This document shows positions 44,745-54,939 of a stretch of DNA of 64,000 nucleotides, one piece after another. The stretch spans positions 1 to 64,000 of the forward strand of contig NZ_JACYHA010000012.1 of NCBI RefSeq assembly GCF_014837155.1, read 5' to 3'. The position numbers were made by a program, and so were the translations under genes. Below the pieces are notes generated by a model. That model made no database searches. It worked only from the letters and a program-made list of their open reading frames with translations, and had not been told where the DNA came from. The DNA is from Litchfieldia stipae (lineage in GTDB: Bacteria > Bacillota > Bacilli > Bacillales > Bacillaceae_L). Each line of letters begins with the position of its first letter. The stretch's first letter is position 1.

Positions 44745-45730
44745 TACTCTCGATTTGGTGCTTTGGGTGGTTGCTCCATCCAGCCTTTTTCAATCATGAT
44801 ATTTGTTCCATCTTCAGAGTATTGAAGGATTTCTGCAGCCAATCGTGTAAAATGAAGGGCTATGTCCTTTCTCATTGATGTTGCAAGTCCTACACCATAA
44901 TTATGAATCCCTTGTGAATTTAATAATGTAATAAGCCCGAGCATTAATTTCTCGGAGAATGGTGCTTCATGGGATTCAGTCACACCAAAATTCCAGGAGG
45001 ACGGAACCGGTAGTTGCTCATCCTTGAGAACCTTCGAGAATACCTCAATATGCTTGTCGCTTATTTCTTTTCCTCTTTTAAAATAAGTCTTAATCTCTTC
45101 ATCACTTGTTGTCTGGATAAAACTTGAAATCAAGCTAAGTCCAATTGAATTGGTGATGATATTATAAAATAAATGGCCAATTTCCATACCAAGTAGTGTT
45201 CTCTTGTCTCCAAACCAACCATTTAAGAAGCTTTGTTTCTGTACATATTCCTGGTGATCTGGTACTGGTATGTAAGGTGCTCTCAGCCATAGGCCTTTTT
45301 CCAATAATAGATTTCTGGACTTCCCTACATGTTCGACGGAATCCGCTAAGCACTCTTCATAATGTCTCGTTACATCTTCTCTAGCAGCTGTATTCAAGGC
45401 TAACGCGCTGTAGGCAAGATTCCCTCTACCAATAAACCATACGAAGAATAGGATAAATTCATCTGTATACAGCTTTTTCGCATCAATATGAACATCTTCG
45501 TCAGTAAATGCTCTCGGTAAAGGAACACGATCAGCATTTAAAATGACTTCAATTTGTTTATGATGATTTCTGCTGGTCTCTAGGACAATATTTACTTGTT
45601 CTTTGACCTGTGGGTCCTCAGAAATTTCTTGAAAATAGGTTAATATCGCGATATTCATGCTACCCCATTGATAACTGGACCATAAATAAGCCATTTCTGT
45701 AGACGTTAAATCGATCTTATCCTTTGCCAT
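44744..45730 (-). CDS. DUF3231 family protein
   Basis: 328-aa all-helical protein made of two similar halves (EMAYLWSSYQWGSMNIAILTYF ... and MEIGHLFYNIITNSIGLSLISSF ...), as in DUF3231 proteins, which are ferritin-like four-helix-bundle repeats found in spore formers. It carries no obvious metal site that I can assign. Some relatives are spore-associated. AAGGAG is seven bases before ATG 45730. Function unknown. Confidence 0.82.
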   Translation of the reverse strand: MAKDKIDLTSTEMAYLWSSYQWGSMNIAILTYFQEISEDPQVKEQVNIVLETSRNHHKQIEVILNADRVPLPRAFTDEDVHIDAKKLYTDEFILFFVWFIGRGNLAYSALALNTAAREDVTRHYEECLADSVEHVGKSRNLLLEKGLWLRAPYIPVPDHQEYVQKQSFLNGWFGDKRTLLGMEIGHLFYNIITNSIGLSLISSFIQTTSDEEIKTYFKRGKEISDKHIEVFSKVLKDEQLPVPSSWNFGVTESHEAPFSEKLMLGLITLLNSQGIHNYGVGLATSMRKDIALHFTRLAAEILQYSEDGTNIMIEKGWMEQPPKAPNRE

Positions 45731-45887
45731 ATACAGTCTCCTTACATATTTTTTGTCACGGATATTTTTACCCTTTTTCTCAGAATTAGTCATGCTCTAT
45801 CTAACTTTTACAAAAAGTCTACTTTATTTTTTGATTCTTTTTAATAGATGAAATATGATGAAATTAAGATCAAAAGGAGTGATATCT

Positions 45888-47123
45888 ATGAAAGAAAAAC
45901 TGATTGAAAGACTGACTAGATATGTAAAAGTGGACACACAATCAAATGAAGAGAGCACCACATGCCCGTCAACTCCGGGGCAATTAGAGCTCGCTCACCT
46001 TCTAGTTGATGAGTTGAAAAGCATTGGAATGGAGGAAGTGACCATTGATGAAAATGGTTATGTGATGGCAACTCTTCCTGCCAATACTGACAAGGCTGTA
46101 CCTACGATTGGATTTTTAGCACATGTTGATACAGCCACTGATTTTACCGGCAAACATGTGAAGCCTCAGCTTATTGAAAATTATGATGGAGAAGCAATTG
46201 TTCTCAATGAAGCACTAGACGTTGTCTTATCTCCAGCTGATTTCCCTGAAGTCACGAGCTACAAAGGTCATACGCTAATCACAACGGATGGCACAACTCT
46301 TCTTGGCGCTGATAACAAAGCTGGGATTGCAGAAATCATAACTGCCATGGATTTTCTCATTCAACATCCAGAAATCAAGCATGGGAAAATTCGTGTGGCC
46401 TTCACACCTGATGAAGAGATTGGAAGAGGCCCTCATAAGTTCGATGTATCAGCCTTTGATGCAACATATGCCTATACAATTGATGGTGGTCCACTAGGGG
46501 AGCTTCAATATGAAAGCTTTAATGCTGCCGCTGCAAAAATCACCGTCAACGGGACCAATGTTCATCCAGGGACAGCAAAAGGGAAAATGGTCAATTCGAT
46601 GAAAATTGCGATGGAATTACATGCGATGCTCCCGGCTGAACAAGCACCAGAATTAACAGAAGAATATGGTGGCTTCTATCACTTAAACTCATTTAACGGT
46701 GATGTCGAGAAAACAACGCTAAGCTATATCATTCGTGAGTTTGATAAAGAAGAATTTGCTCGTAAGAAGGACCATTTACACCAAGCAGTTGAAAAATTAA
46801 AAGAAGTATATGGACCAGAGCGCATCACGCTTGAAATGAATGATCAATACTACAATATGCGTGAGAAAATTGAGCCAGTGAAGGAAATCGTTGACTTAGC
46901 CTTCAAAGCAATGAAGAACCTACAAATCGAACCATTAATTAAACCTGTACGCGGTGGAACGGACGGGTCTCAGCTTTCTTACATGGGACTACCTACTCCA
47001 AACATCTTCACTGGAGGAGAAAACTTCCATGGGAAATTCGAATACATCTCAGTCGATAACATGATCAAAGCCACAGAAGTTATCGTCGAAATCGTTAAAG
47101 AATTTGAACAAACTGCTGAGTAG
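45888..47123 (+). CDS. pepT: Peptidase T (tripeptide aminopeptidase)
   Basis: 411-aa M20 family zinc aminopeptidase that removes the N-terminal residue from tripeptides in the cytosol. Visible metal sites: [13 protein letters not shown] (His and Asp), [13 protein letters not shown] (bridging Asp), [10 protein letters not shown] (catalytic Glu-Glu), [11 protein letters not shown] (Asp) and the C-terminal [12 protein letters not shown] His. Length equals B. subtilis PepT (410). GGAG lies eight bases before ATG 45888. Confidence 0.96.
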   Translation: MKEKLIERLTRYVKVDTQSNEESTTCPSTPGQLELAHLLVDELKSIGMEEVTIDENGYVMATLPANTDKAVPTIGFLAHVDTATDFTGKHVKPQLIENYDGEAIVLNEALDVVLSPADFPEVTSYKGHTLITTDGTTLLGADNKAGIAEIITAMDFLIQHPEIKHGKIRVAFTPDEEIGRGPHKFDVSAFDATYAYTIDGGPLGELQYESFNAAAAKITVNGTNVHPGTAKGKMVNSMKIAMELHAMLPAEQAPELTEEYGGFYHLNSFNGDVEKTTLSYIIREFDKEEFARKKDHLHQAVEKLKEVYGPERITLEMNDQYYNMREKIEPVKEIVDLAFKAMKNLQIEPLIKPVRGGTDGSQLSYMGLPTPNIFTGGENFHGKFEYISVDNMIKATEVIVEIVKEFEQTAE

Positions 47124-47238
47124 GTTTTCTGTGAGCATCATGATGCATGATTTCATCGCGTTTGCGGTATAATCTCTGTCATGATGTTTTTTAAGTAACA
47201 TCATATTCATCAATTGTACATAAAGGAGGATTCTACGT

Positions 47239-47958
47239 ATGGCACAATCAATACAAGGAAAAACAGCACTGATCACTGGATCAGGAAAAGGAATTGGACG
47301 CGCAACTGCGCTTGCATTAGCGAATGAGGGCGTGAATATCGGTCTTTTAGCACGAACTGAGAAGGACTTAGTGGACGTTGCAAAAGAAATCGAAGCAACA
47401 GGGGTGAAGGTTGCCTATGCAACAGCTGATGTTTCATCCATGGAGGAAGTAGACGCAGCTGTAAAATCATTAACTGACAGCCTTGGCACGTTCGATATCT
47501 TAATCAATAACGCTGGCATCGGAAAGTTTGGTAAATTCTTAGAATTAGACCCACAGGAATGGAAGCAAATCATTGATGTGAATTTAATGGGGGTTTACTA
47601 TGTTACTCGCGCTGTTCTTCCTCAATTAATTGAGAAAAACGGGGGAGACATTATCAATATTTCTTCCACTGCTGGTCAAAAAGGAGCACCTGTTACAAGT
47701 GCTTATAGTGCATCAAAATTTGGCGTACTTGGCTTAACTGAGTCATTAGCGCTAGAAGTACGTAAGCACAACATTCGTGTAACTGCTTTAACACCAAGTA
47801 CAGTTGTAACAGAGCTTGCTTACAAAGAAAACTTAATTGGAGACAAGCCAGAAAACGTGATGCAGCCTGAAGATTTAGCGGAAATCATTGTATCACAATT
47901 AAAGCTACACCCACGTATTTTCATTAAATCATCTGGTATGTGGTCAACGAATCCATAA
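47239..47958 (+). CDS. Short-chain dehydrogenase/reductase, FabG-like
   Basis: 239-aa NAD(P)-dependent oxidoreductase. Cofactor motif [10 protein letters not shown] (TGxxxGxG), NNAG at about 89-92, catalytic Ser in NISSTAG and YSASK (Tyr and Lys) are complete. Commonly annotated as 3-ketoacyl-ACP reductase; the substrate is not settled and the real FabG would lie in the fatty-acid gene cluster. AAAGGAGG precedes ATG. Terminator at 47966-48016. Confidence 0.92.
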   Translation: MAQSIQGKTALITGSGKGIGRATALALANEGVNIGLLARTEKDLVDVAKEIEATGVKVAYATADVSSMEEVDAAVKSLTDSLGTFDILINNAGIGKFGKFLELDPQEWKQIIDVNLMGVYYVTRAVLPQLIEKNGGDIINISSTAGQKGAPVTSAYSASKFGVLGLTESLALEVRKHNIRVTALTPSTVVTELAYKENLIGDKPENVMQPEDLAEIIVSQLKLHPRIFIKSSGMWSTNP

Positions 47959-47965
47959 AAATAAA

Positions 47966-48016
47966 GGGCTACTAATTTTGGGAGGAAAATCTCTCTCTAA
48001 TTAGTAGCTTTTTTTA
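47966..48016 (+). terminator. SDR gene terminator
   Basis: GCTACTAATT and AATTAGTAGC pair around a purine-rich loop, then TTTTTTT. Confidence 0.88.
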
Positions 48017-48035
48017 TATTGTTCTCTACAACGCC

Positions 48036-48086
48036 ACAGCCTGAATACACTCCGCGTCCTGCGGGAGTCTCGTGTATTCAGGCTGC
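48036..48086 (+). repeat. Dispersed palindromic element, minimal form
   Basis: Arms ACAGCCTGAATACAC and GTGTATTCAGGCTGC with only CGCGTCCTGCGGGAGTCTC between them; almost a pure hairpin. Complementary except at the first base pairs. Confidence 0.88.
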
Positions 48087-48138
48087 TAGATTCCATTTTC
48101 TATTCCTAATACTACAAACTTCGAGAATACTTCTCCCC

Positions 48139-48498
48139 TTAACTCCCGCGATACACCTGATAGCCCCAAGGAGAGACGAGGAGAGGGACATGGTAATGAG
48201 CTCCAACTTCGCTCACACTAAAGCGTACTGGTACTTTCTCTAAAAAATGAGGTTCGGCTAATTCTAGAGATTTCGTGCGGAAATAGTCACCGATATGAAA
48301 GATCAATTCATATTCACCAACCGTTAATTCCTCATCTGTTAGAAGGGGAGCATCAATGCGCCCATCTTCATTAGTCGTGACTGTTTTTCGAAATTCAAGA
48401 CTAGTGGAAGATTCTACAGCCACATATAAATCAATGTTGACATTAGCTGCAGGCTTTCCATGCGTTATATCTAAAATATGAGTCGTTAATCCTGACAT
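48139..48498 (-). CDS. uraH: 5-hydroxyisourate hydrolase
   Basis: 119-aa transthyretin-like enzyme converting 5-hydroxyisourate to OHCU in urate breakdown. The N-terminus [14 protein letters not shown] and the exact C-terminal tetrapeptide YRGS are the diagnostic motifs; the conserved His and Arg residues are in these. Equivalent to PucM/HIUase in B. subtilis. It follows uraD by 14 bp on the same strand and is the last gene of that operon. Confidence 0.96.
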   Translation of the reverse strand: MSGLTTHILDITHGKPAANVNIDLYVAVESSTSLEFRKTVTTNEDGRIDAPLLTDEELTVGEYELIFHIGDYFRTKSLELAEPHFLEKVPVRFSVSEVGAHYHVPLLVSPWGYQVYRGS

Positions 48499-48512
48499 TG
48501 GAAACCATCCTC

Positions 48513-49007
48513 TTACTCGTTTATTTTATCCTGAAGACGAAACCCAGCAATCTTATCAATTTCTGATAAAGCCTTCTCAAATTCGTCCGCTTCTGAATGA
48601 TTGATTCGTTCTACTAATGAATCATGGACATCCTGTTTCGTTTTCCCTTTCACTGCAAAAATAAAGGGGAAGCCAAACTTCTCCATATAAGCTCTGTTTA
48701 ACTCTTGAAAGCTGGCAAACTCTTCTTCTGTCAGATTTTGCAATCCAGCTCCTTGCTGTTCCTTTATTGAATCACTACTCATTTCAATGCGTTCGCCTAA
48801 ATTGGGATGCTCTCGTATGAGTGCGATTTTGTCTTCGATTGGTGCATTACTTACCACTTCCATCATCGCTTGATGGAGGACTTCGATTGATTGAAATGGA
48901 CGATATTTTACGGCCTTCTTCGCCACCCATGGGGAATGCTCGTAAATTTCACCTAACGCATCCACAAACGCTTCTTCATTTATCTCATTTAGCTCAGTAA
49001 GATTCAT
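48513..49007 (-). CDS. uraD: OHCU decarboxylase
   Basis: 164-aa enzyme that decarboxylates OHCU to (S)-allantoin. Motifs: [25 protein letters not shown], the catalytic His segment REHPNLGER and [13 protein letters not shown]. In B. subtilis this domain is fused to urate oxidase in PucL; here it is a stand-alone gene and no uricase domain is attached or nearby. ATG 49007 has GGA-rich GAGAGAAGGA upstream. Operon with uraH. Confidence 0.92.
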   Translation of the reverse strand: MNLTELNEINEEAFVDALGEIYEHSPWVAKKAVKYRPFQSIEVLHQAMMEVVSNAPIEDKIALIREHPNLGERIEMSSDSIKEQQGAGLQNLTEEEFASFQELNRAYMEKFGFPFIFAVKGKTKQDVHDSLVERINHSEADEFEKALSEIDKIAGFRLQDKINE

Positions 49008-49163
49008 CTTCCTTCTCTCCCAACCCGCAAATGTCATAAAACCTAACTTCCAATGTAATAAGTATAGGTTCACGATACAGATAATTCAGTCTATTGTCAT
49101 TAGACAGGTTGAACAATTATCGCCATGTAGTTATGACAAATTGCATAATGAGAGGATGAGAAC

Positions 49164-50777
49164 CTACGCTTCTAGGATATTTTTAATTTGGAACGCCAAA
49201 CGAATCTGAAGGCTTGTTTCTGAATCATGAAGACTCCGCCCAAGTAGCTCCTCACACTTTTCCAAACGATACACGACGGTATTTCGATGGACATATAACC
49301 TCTTCGCCGTTTCGGAGATTTGACAATGTGCTTCTAAATAGACAAAAAGGGTTTGGAGCAGAGTGGGATCATGATTAAATTCCTGTGCAGATAACCCACC
49401 AAGTGCATTATGATAGAAATCCTGTAAATCCTGTTTAGGTATACTCCTTAATAACTCCCTAATATCCTTTGTCCGATAGGTTTGGATGAAGGCTAACTTC
49501 CCTGATTGATGCCCAATAACTAAAGCATCCGCTGCCTCCTTATACGAATTTTTAACATCTACTAGATTTAAAGAAACATTACTGACACCGAATGAAATCG
49601 TTCGACTGAACTGGGAGGTAACCTTCGTTTGAATGGTTGTAAGTGTTGGCAAAACAACAGATTCCACCTGCTCTACTTCTTCAATCTCAATCAAAAGGGT
49701 ACAAGTCCTCCCCTTCGTAAAAAGATGGGCTTGAAACGGAAACAGCTTTAACTCATCCTCAATGAATTCATAGATTGAGTCAATCTTCAACTGATTTTGG
49801 GTGTAGCTTTCAACCACGATACTTCCATCTAATTCTCCCGTGACACAAAGGTATTTTTGTTCATCTTGAAGATGAAATTCCTTTGCACGATTCATGATTT
49901 CTTCCTGCGTGGAGTACTGTCCTTCAACAAAATGAAAGAAGAAATCATTCTTTACCCGTTTGTAATGCTGACTTAAGGCATTTTCCTTCGTTAACTCAAA
50001 CGAAAGCACGTTTGTTGCTTGTTCTATTGTCAAAATGGTCGAATGATCCCTCGGCAAAATTTCGCCAATCACAACAAGATAGCCTGCTTTTTTTTCATAG
50101 GTATACACCGAGAACAACGAATAGGTCACTTTATTTGCCAAAAGGGTGAACATAAAGTAGGGGATGTTTGGAAAGTAAAAGTAATCATCACTTGAATTAA
50201 ATTCTTTCAGTGGCTCAATGTATTTCTCGTCATTTCTTGCGTAATAGATGGGCTTTGCATATTGATCTAGTAAAATAACAGGTGAACCAATCATGCTAGA
50301 TAAGCTTTTTAAAAGCTGTGGAATGCCTTTTCCACTCAAAATATGGTTGGCAAATTTCTTGTGTGTATCAATCGCAAACTGTAGTTCATTTGTTCTTTTA
50401 TCTAAAATATAACTTAATGTATGATTAACAATATCACCCAAAGAAGCCTCATTTGGTAATTCAAACACTGGTAAGGATCGTTCATTGGCTAAATGAATGG
50501 CCTCTTGTGGAATCTCTTGTAAGAATCGCTTTGTTTTGATCCCTAGTGCCGCACATTCTTTGTTTGCCATCTCATTGATTAGCTCCAACAAAAGCGATGG
50601 CTCATCTTTCAGGTGGTAAGCGGTCGTCACTAGTAATTCATATGGTTTAAGAAATGAAATGATATCAGGGGCGTCCATCATATTGACATGTAAGACTTCT
50701 CGATGGATTCCTGTATGACCACCAATTAATTGACATCCCTTCAGAACAGGAACCTCTAACACTTCTGCAACCTTCAT
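49164..50777 (-). CDS. pucR: PucR family purine-catabolism regulator
   Basis: 537-aa transcription factor. The N-terminal PucR domain (residues about 1-120, VLEVPVLKGCQLIGGHTG), a GGDEF-like middle region and the C-terminal helix-turn-helix of the PucR/CdaR type (SETAKRLYVHRNTVVYRLEKCEELLG) are in the expected order and length. In B. subtilis PucR induces purine catabolism genes. GGGAGG upstream of ATG 50777. It is divergent from pucF, with a TTTACCAA/TTGGTAAA palindrome between. Confidence 0.92.
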   Translation of the reverse strand: MKVAEVLEVPVLKGCQLIGGHTGIHREVLHVNMMDAPDIISFLKPYELLVTTAYHLKDEPSLLLELINEMANKECAALGIKTKRFLQEIPQEAIHLANERSLPVFELPNEASLGDIVNHTLSYILDKRTNELQFAIDTHKKFANHILSGKGIPQLLKSLSSMIGSPVILLDQYAKPIYYARNDEKYIEPLKEFNSSDDYFYFPNIPYFMFTLLANKVTYSLFSVYTYEKKAGYLVVIGEILPRDHSTILTIEQATNVLSFELTKENALSQHYKRVKNDFFFHFVEGQYSTQEEIMNRAKEFHLQDEQKYLCVTGELDGSIVVESYTQNQLKIDSIYEFIEDELKLFPFQAHLFTKGRTCTLLIEIEEVEQVESVVLPTLTTIQTKVTSQFSRTISFGVSNVSLNLVDVKNSYKEAADALVIGHQSGKLAFIQTYRTKDIRELLRSIPKQDLQDFYHNALGGLSAQEFNHDPTLLQTLFVYLEAHCQISETAKRLYVHRNTVVYRLEKCEELLGRSLHDSETSLQIRLAFQIKNILEA

Positions 50778-50872
50778 TTCAAAAACCCCTCCCAACATTA
50801 TTGTTTATATACTATCATAATTTTTCGACTTTTTAGTTAGTTAGCACAAAAAAAGGGTAAATTTAGTACATT

Positions 50873-50906
50873 TTTACCAATGAAGAAGCTAACATCAATT
50901 GGTAAA
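50873..50906. promoter_or_regulatory. PucR-like operator between pucR and pucF
   Basis: TTTACCAA (50873-50880) and TTGGTAAA (50899-50906) form a perfect inverted repeat with 18 bp between. The reverse complement of 50873-50885 agrees with the B. subtilis PucR box WWWCNTTGGTTAA, as I recall it, in 11 of 13 positions. Confidence 0.55.
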
Positions 50907-50968
50907 CTTAAATCACATTAACCGTGAATAGTGTTTTTATTGTTCAACAAGATAGGAGGAAAAGGGCA

Positions 50969-52219
50969 ATGGCGTTAGATTCAAAAGACTTGTTCACTCA
51001 ACAGCTAGAAGCAGAAGCTATGGTTAACTGGCTTTCCTCTTATGGTCAAACAAGCAACGGAGGGGTAAGTCGTTTACTTTATTCTGACGCTTGGGTCCAT
51101 GCTCAACAAGCACTAAAAGATAAAATGAATGAATTCGGTCTCATTACACACTTTGATCGTGTAGGTAATTTATTTGGACGTGTAGATGGGACAGAGAGTC
51201 AATCCTCAACAATCCTAACTGGTTCACATATCGACTCAGTCATTGACGGTGGTAAATATGATGGGGTATATGGAATCATCGCAAGTCTGCTTGCTGTTAA
51301 GAAATTGCTAGCTCAATATGGGCCACCTAAGAAGTCAATTGAAGTGGTTTCTTTATGTGAGGAAGAGGGAAGTCGGTTCCCGTTAACATTTTGGGGCTCT
51401 GGTAATATTACAGGTCGATTCTCCATGGATGATGCACTTGATATAAAAGATAGCAATGGAATAGGATTACTTGAAGCGATGAAAGCAGCCGGATTTGCTA
51501 CAAATAACGGAGAATCCCCAGTTAGAAATGATATCGAGTGTTTTATTGAACTCCATGTCGAGCAAGGGATTACGCTGGAGCGTTCTGCTAAATCAATTGG
51601 CATTGTCAGTCACATCGTTGGACAAAGACGATTTAACATTCACATACTTGGGGAGAGTAATCACGCCGGGACAACACCGATGTATTATCGGAAAGATGCG
51701 ATGCTTGCTGCCTCACATTTGATTACTTATATCCATGCAAAAGCACTAAAGACAGACCCTCAGCTCGTTGCCACGATTGGAAAACTAACTGCCCAGCCAA
51801 ATGTTCCAAATGTCATTGCTGGTGACGTGTTATTTACTCTTGATGTTCGACATTTCGATGAAGATATCTTGGACCAATTTTGCCAAGACATGATCGATTA
51901 TTTTAACGAATATGCGAAGAAATCTGATGTTGAGATTGAAATAAACGAGTGGATGAGCGTGAAGCCGGTCGAAATGGACCCACTTCTAACAAAGCAGTTT
52001 GAGCGTATTACGAAGGAGAAGCAATTTTCTTTTTTACCAATTGTAAGCGGAGCTGGTCATGATGCCCAGGTGTTTGGCACATTTTGTCCAACAGCTCTAT
52101 TATTTGTACCAAGCGAGAAGGGAATAAGTCATTCACCACAGGAATTCACACATAAAGAGGATTTAGAAAAGGGGATTTCCATTCTAACAGAGCTACTATA
52201 CCAGCTAGCCTATGAGTAA
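50969..52219 (+). CDS. pucF: Allantoate amidohydrolase
   Basis: 416-aa M20/M28-like zinc amidohydrolase that splits allantoate to ureidoglycine, ammonia and carbon dioxide. Metal motifs: TGSHIDSVIDGGKYDGVYG (His and Asp), SLCEEEGSRFP (Glu-Glu), ELHVEQG (His) and a C-terminal SHSPQEF His. Close to B. subtilis PucF in length. ATG 50969 has AGGAGG nine bases upstream. pucG overlaps its 3' region, with a start 17 bp after the stop. Confidence 0.92.
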   Translation: MALDSKDLFTQQLEAEAMVNWLSSYGQTSNGGVSRLLYSDAWVHAQQALKDKMNEFGLITHFDRVGNLFGRVDGTESQSSTILTGSHIDSVIDGGKYDGVYGIIASLLAVKKLLAQYGPPKKSIEVVSLCEEEGSRFPLTFWGSGNITGRFSMDDALDIKDSNGIGLLEAMKAAGFATNNGESPVRNDIECFIELHVEQGITLERSAKSIGIVSHIVGQRRFNIHILGESNHAGTTPMYYRKDAMLAASHLITYIHAKALKTDPQLVATIGKLTAQPNVPNVIAGDVLFTLDVRHFDEDILDQFCQDMIDYFNEYAKKSDVEIEINEWMSVKPVEMDPLLTKQFERITKEKQFSFLPIVSGAGHDAQVFGTFCPTALLFVPSEKGISHSPQEFTHKEDLEKGISILTELLYQLAYE

Positions 52220-52235
52220 AGGAGAGTTACGCACG

Positions 52236-53474
52236 ATGACATATCGAGATTTAAATACTCCATTAAGAACAATTATGACACCCGGCCCTGTGGAAGTCGA
52301 CCCAAGAGTATTAAGGGCGATGAGCACCCCGATTTTAGGCCAATTTGATCCAGCCTTCACTGCGATTATGAATGAGGTCATGGAGATGCTTAGAGCGGTC
52401 TTTCAAACAAAAAACAAATGGGCCTTTCCTATAGATGGCACCTCAAGATCTGGAATCGAAGCCCTTTTATGCAGTGTGATTGAGCCTGGTGACAAAGTGC
52501 TGATCCCGATTTTCGGGCGTTTTGGTTATCTTTTAACAGAGATTTGCGAACGCTACGGTGCAGAGGTACATACCCTTGAATGTAAATGGGGGACTGTGTT
52601 TGAACAATCTGTCATTATTGACGAGATTAAAAGAGTATCACCCAAAATCACCGCATTAGTTCATGGAGAAACCTCAACTGGATGTATGCAGCCACTTGAT
52701 CAAATTGGTCCAGCATGCCGAGAGTTAGATTGTTTATTCATTGTTGACGCGGTTGCAACTACCGGAGGAGCACCCGTGAAGGTGGATGAATGGTGCATTG
52801 ACGGCGTCATTGCTGGTACACAAAAATGTTTATCTGTCCCATCTGGCATGGCTCCCATCACCTTCAATGAACGTGTAGAAAAAGTGATCAATGATCGAAA
52901 AAAAGTAGAAAGAGGCATCTCAACAGTAGAAGATCGTCTCAAGGAGCAGCAGCTAAATCACACTTTTATCAAAAGTAATTATTTTGACTTAAGTATGCTG
53001 CAGGATTATTGGGGACCTCGGCGATTAAATCACCATACCGAAGCCACTTCTATGCTCTATGCACTAAGAGAAGGCTTGCGAATTGTTCTTGAAGAGGGAC
53101 TTGAGGAACGCTTTAATCGCCATTCTTATCACGAGTTGGCATTGATCGCAGGAATTGAAGCAATGGGTCTTGAGCTATATGGTAATCGCGACTGCAAGCT
53201 ACCAATGGTGACATGTGTAACCGTCCCAACAGGTGTGGATCCTGAATCAGTTAGAAGTATGTTATTACATGAATTTGGAGTTGAAATTGCAAGTTCATTT
53301 GGACCATTGCACGGAAAAATATGGAGGATAGGATCAATGGGCTATAGCTGTCGGAAAGAGAATATTTTATTTGTTCTTAGCGCACTAGAAGCTGTTCTCA
53401 TCCGTCATAGAGCCAATGTCAACACCGGCAGGGCATTACAAGCGGCATTGGATGTATACCAAGAGAATCTTTAA
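52236..53474 (+). CDS. pucG: (S)-ureidoglycine-glyoxylate aminotransferase
   Basis: 412-aa class V PLP aminotransferase. It transfers the amino group of ureidoglycine to glyoxylate, giving glycine and oxalurate. The PLP lysine is Lys197 in GTQKCLSVPSG; the N-terminal TPGPVEVDPRVLRAM and GTSRSGIEA loops are typical of the serine-glyoxylate aminotransferase group. AAGGAG precedes ATG 52236 by about 11 bases; an ATG at 52212 lies inside pucF and has no ribosome binding site. Operon with pucF. Confidence 0.92.
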   Translation: MTYRDLNTPLRTIMTPGPVEVDPRVLRAMSTPILGQFDPAFTAIMNEVMEMLRAVFQTKNKWAFPIDGTSRSGIEALLCSVIEPGDKVLIPIFGRFGYLLTEICERYGAEVHTLECKWGTVFEQSVIIDEIKRVSPKITALVHGETSTGCMQPLDQIGPACRELDCLFIVDAVATTGGAPVKVDEWCIDGVIAGTQKCLSVPSGMAPITFNERVEKVINDRKKVERGISTVEDRLKEQQLNHTFIKSNYFDLSMLQDYWGPRRLNHHTEATSMLYALREGLRIVLEEGLEERFNRHSYHELALIAGIEAMGLELYGNRDCKLPMVTCVTVPTGVDPESVRSMLLHEFGVEIASSFGPLHGKIWRIGSMGYSCRKENILFVLSALEAVLIRHRANVNTGRALQAALDVYQENL

Positions 53475-53486
53475 CAAGAATGAAAA

Positions 53487-53528
53487 TGGAGAAAGCCTGA
53501 GTCAAACAACCTCAAGCTTCCTCCATTA
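53487..53528. terminator. Convergent terminator after pucG
   Basis: AATGGAGAAAGCCTGAG pairs imperfectly with CTCAAGCTTCCTCCATT. Confidence 0.7.
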
Positions 53529-53530
53529 TT

Positions 53531-54721
53531 TCACTTATTGAGCTTTCCCCATACTTCCTGAGCAAATTGAAGGAGCTGTAAGTCTTGATGACGATTACCG
53601 ATAAAGGATAGACCAACCGGCTTCCCTTCACCATCTTCTCCAATCGGCAAGGTGACTTGTGGCAGACCCGCTAGCCCTGCAATACATGTAAGCTGCATTG
53701 CACGAGAGCGATAATCCTCTAATTCATCTCCAGCTAGATTCTTTAACGGCGCTCCCCCTGGAGCAGTCGGAATAACTAATATCCCATCATCACCTAATAA
53801 TGTATATAGACGATCCTTTACCTTCTCTCGTAGGTGAAACTCTTGTTCATACTCTTCTTTTTTTAAGGTACTTGCCCATTCAAAACGATCCTTTATCCCT
53901 GGTCCAAATGTCGGCTTTACTTTTTCAACCCAGTCTTTGTGCTCTTCCCAAATCTCCATGGCTTGCAGGATTCTAAACGCATTTGCCCAACGATCAAGCC
54001 CTTCATCTGACAGAATGATTTCTTCAAACATTGGACAGATCGACTTAATCACAGGGAGAGAGCGATGTAATGACTCTGTGATTTGTTGTTGTAGTATTCT
54101 TTCCCACGCATCAGTTGCATAAAGAACACGACTGAAACCATGTTCAGTAGGGGCTATTTGTTTGTCTATGATCACCTTTCCAACCTTAACTAAGGTGGAC
54201 AGGTCACTTGCCATCCATCCAACCGTATCAAAGCTATCTGCTAACGGAATGACTCCCTTTATTTCCACAGCTCCATGTGTAGGTCTAACCCCAAATATCC
54301 CACAATAAGAGGAGGGGATTCGAACCGACCCACCTGTATCCGTTCCTAACGTAAAATCAACGACACCACTTGCAGCAGCAACAGCTGAACCACTTGAGGA
54401 GCCTCCTGGAATATGATCAGGTGCCTTTGGATTCACAGGTGTCCCATAATGTGCATTTTCCCCATTTAAGCTGTACATAAGTTCATCTGTATGGGTGGTT
54501 CCTTTTAATGTTGCTCCATTTTGAAGGAGGGCTTCAATCACCGGCGCATTTTCTGTTGACGCTTCATGCGTTCGAAGGTAATCTGGGTTTCCCGCAGAGC
54601 TTTTATGCCCTTTGATGGCAAAGACATCTTTTACCGAGAAGGTGAATCCATCCAACGAACCTGTTTCAGTTGGCTTAAGTTCTAGTTCACGATTCATATA
54701 GGCATGATACCGATCTTCCAT
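53531..54721 (-). CDS. Amidase in the purine island
   Basis: 396-aa amidase-signature enzyme with triad Lys31 (FTFSVKDVF), Ser108-110 (PGGSSSGSAV) and Ser132 (TDTGGSVRIPSSYCG). Shorter than typical amidases (about 460), with no fused C-terminal domain. Its place beside pucF/pucG and a purine-type ABC importer suggests a ureide or oxalurate/oxamate-type substrate; this is inference. GGAGGG is seven bases before ATG 54721. A palindromic element separates it from the ABC operon. Confidence 0.88.
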   Translation of the reverse strand: MEDRYHAYMNRELELKPTETGSLDGFTFSVKDVFAIKGHKSSAGNPDYLRTHEASTENAPVIEALLQNGATLKGTTHTDELMYSLNGENAHYGTPVNPKAPDHIPGGSSSGSAVAAASGVVDFTLGTDTGGSVRIPSSYCGIFGVRPTHGAVEIKGVIPLADSFDTVGWMASDLSTLVKVGKVIIDKQIAPTEHGFSRVLYATDAWERILQQQITESLHRSLPVIKSICPMFEEIILSDEGLDRWANAFRILQAMEIWEEHKDWVEKVKPTFGPGIKDRFEWASTLKKEEYEQEFHLREKVKDRLYTLLGDDGILVIPTAPGGAPLKNLAGDELEDYRSRAMQLTCIAGLAGLPQVTLPIGEDGEGKPVGLSFIGNRHQDLQLLQFAQEVWGKLNK

Positions 54722-54809
54722 TTCCTATCCCTCCATTTTCTATCTTGTGCGAATAACAGAACTTAAGGTGACTCCACTATGTTTTGAGAGTCACCTTACT
54801 TTAATAACC

Positions 54810-54881
54810 GCAGACTGAATACACTCCGCGTCCGGCGGGGTGACCAGTGATCCCGCAGGAGTCTCCGTGTATTCAGTCTGC
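54810..54881 (+). repeat. Dispersed palindromic element, shortened interior
   Basis: Arms GCAGACTGAATACAC and GTGTATTCAGTCTGC perfectly complementary, with a private ACT/AGT variant. Interior lacks the middle blocks. Confidence 0.9.
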
Positions 54882-54939
54882 TAAGAATTTACGATACTGC
54901 TTTATCATTTTACAAACAGTAGCTTTTAAGAACCAACCC

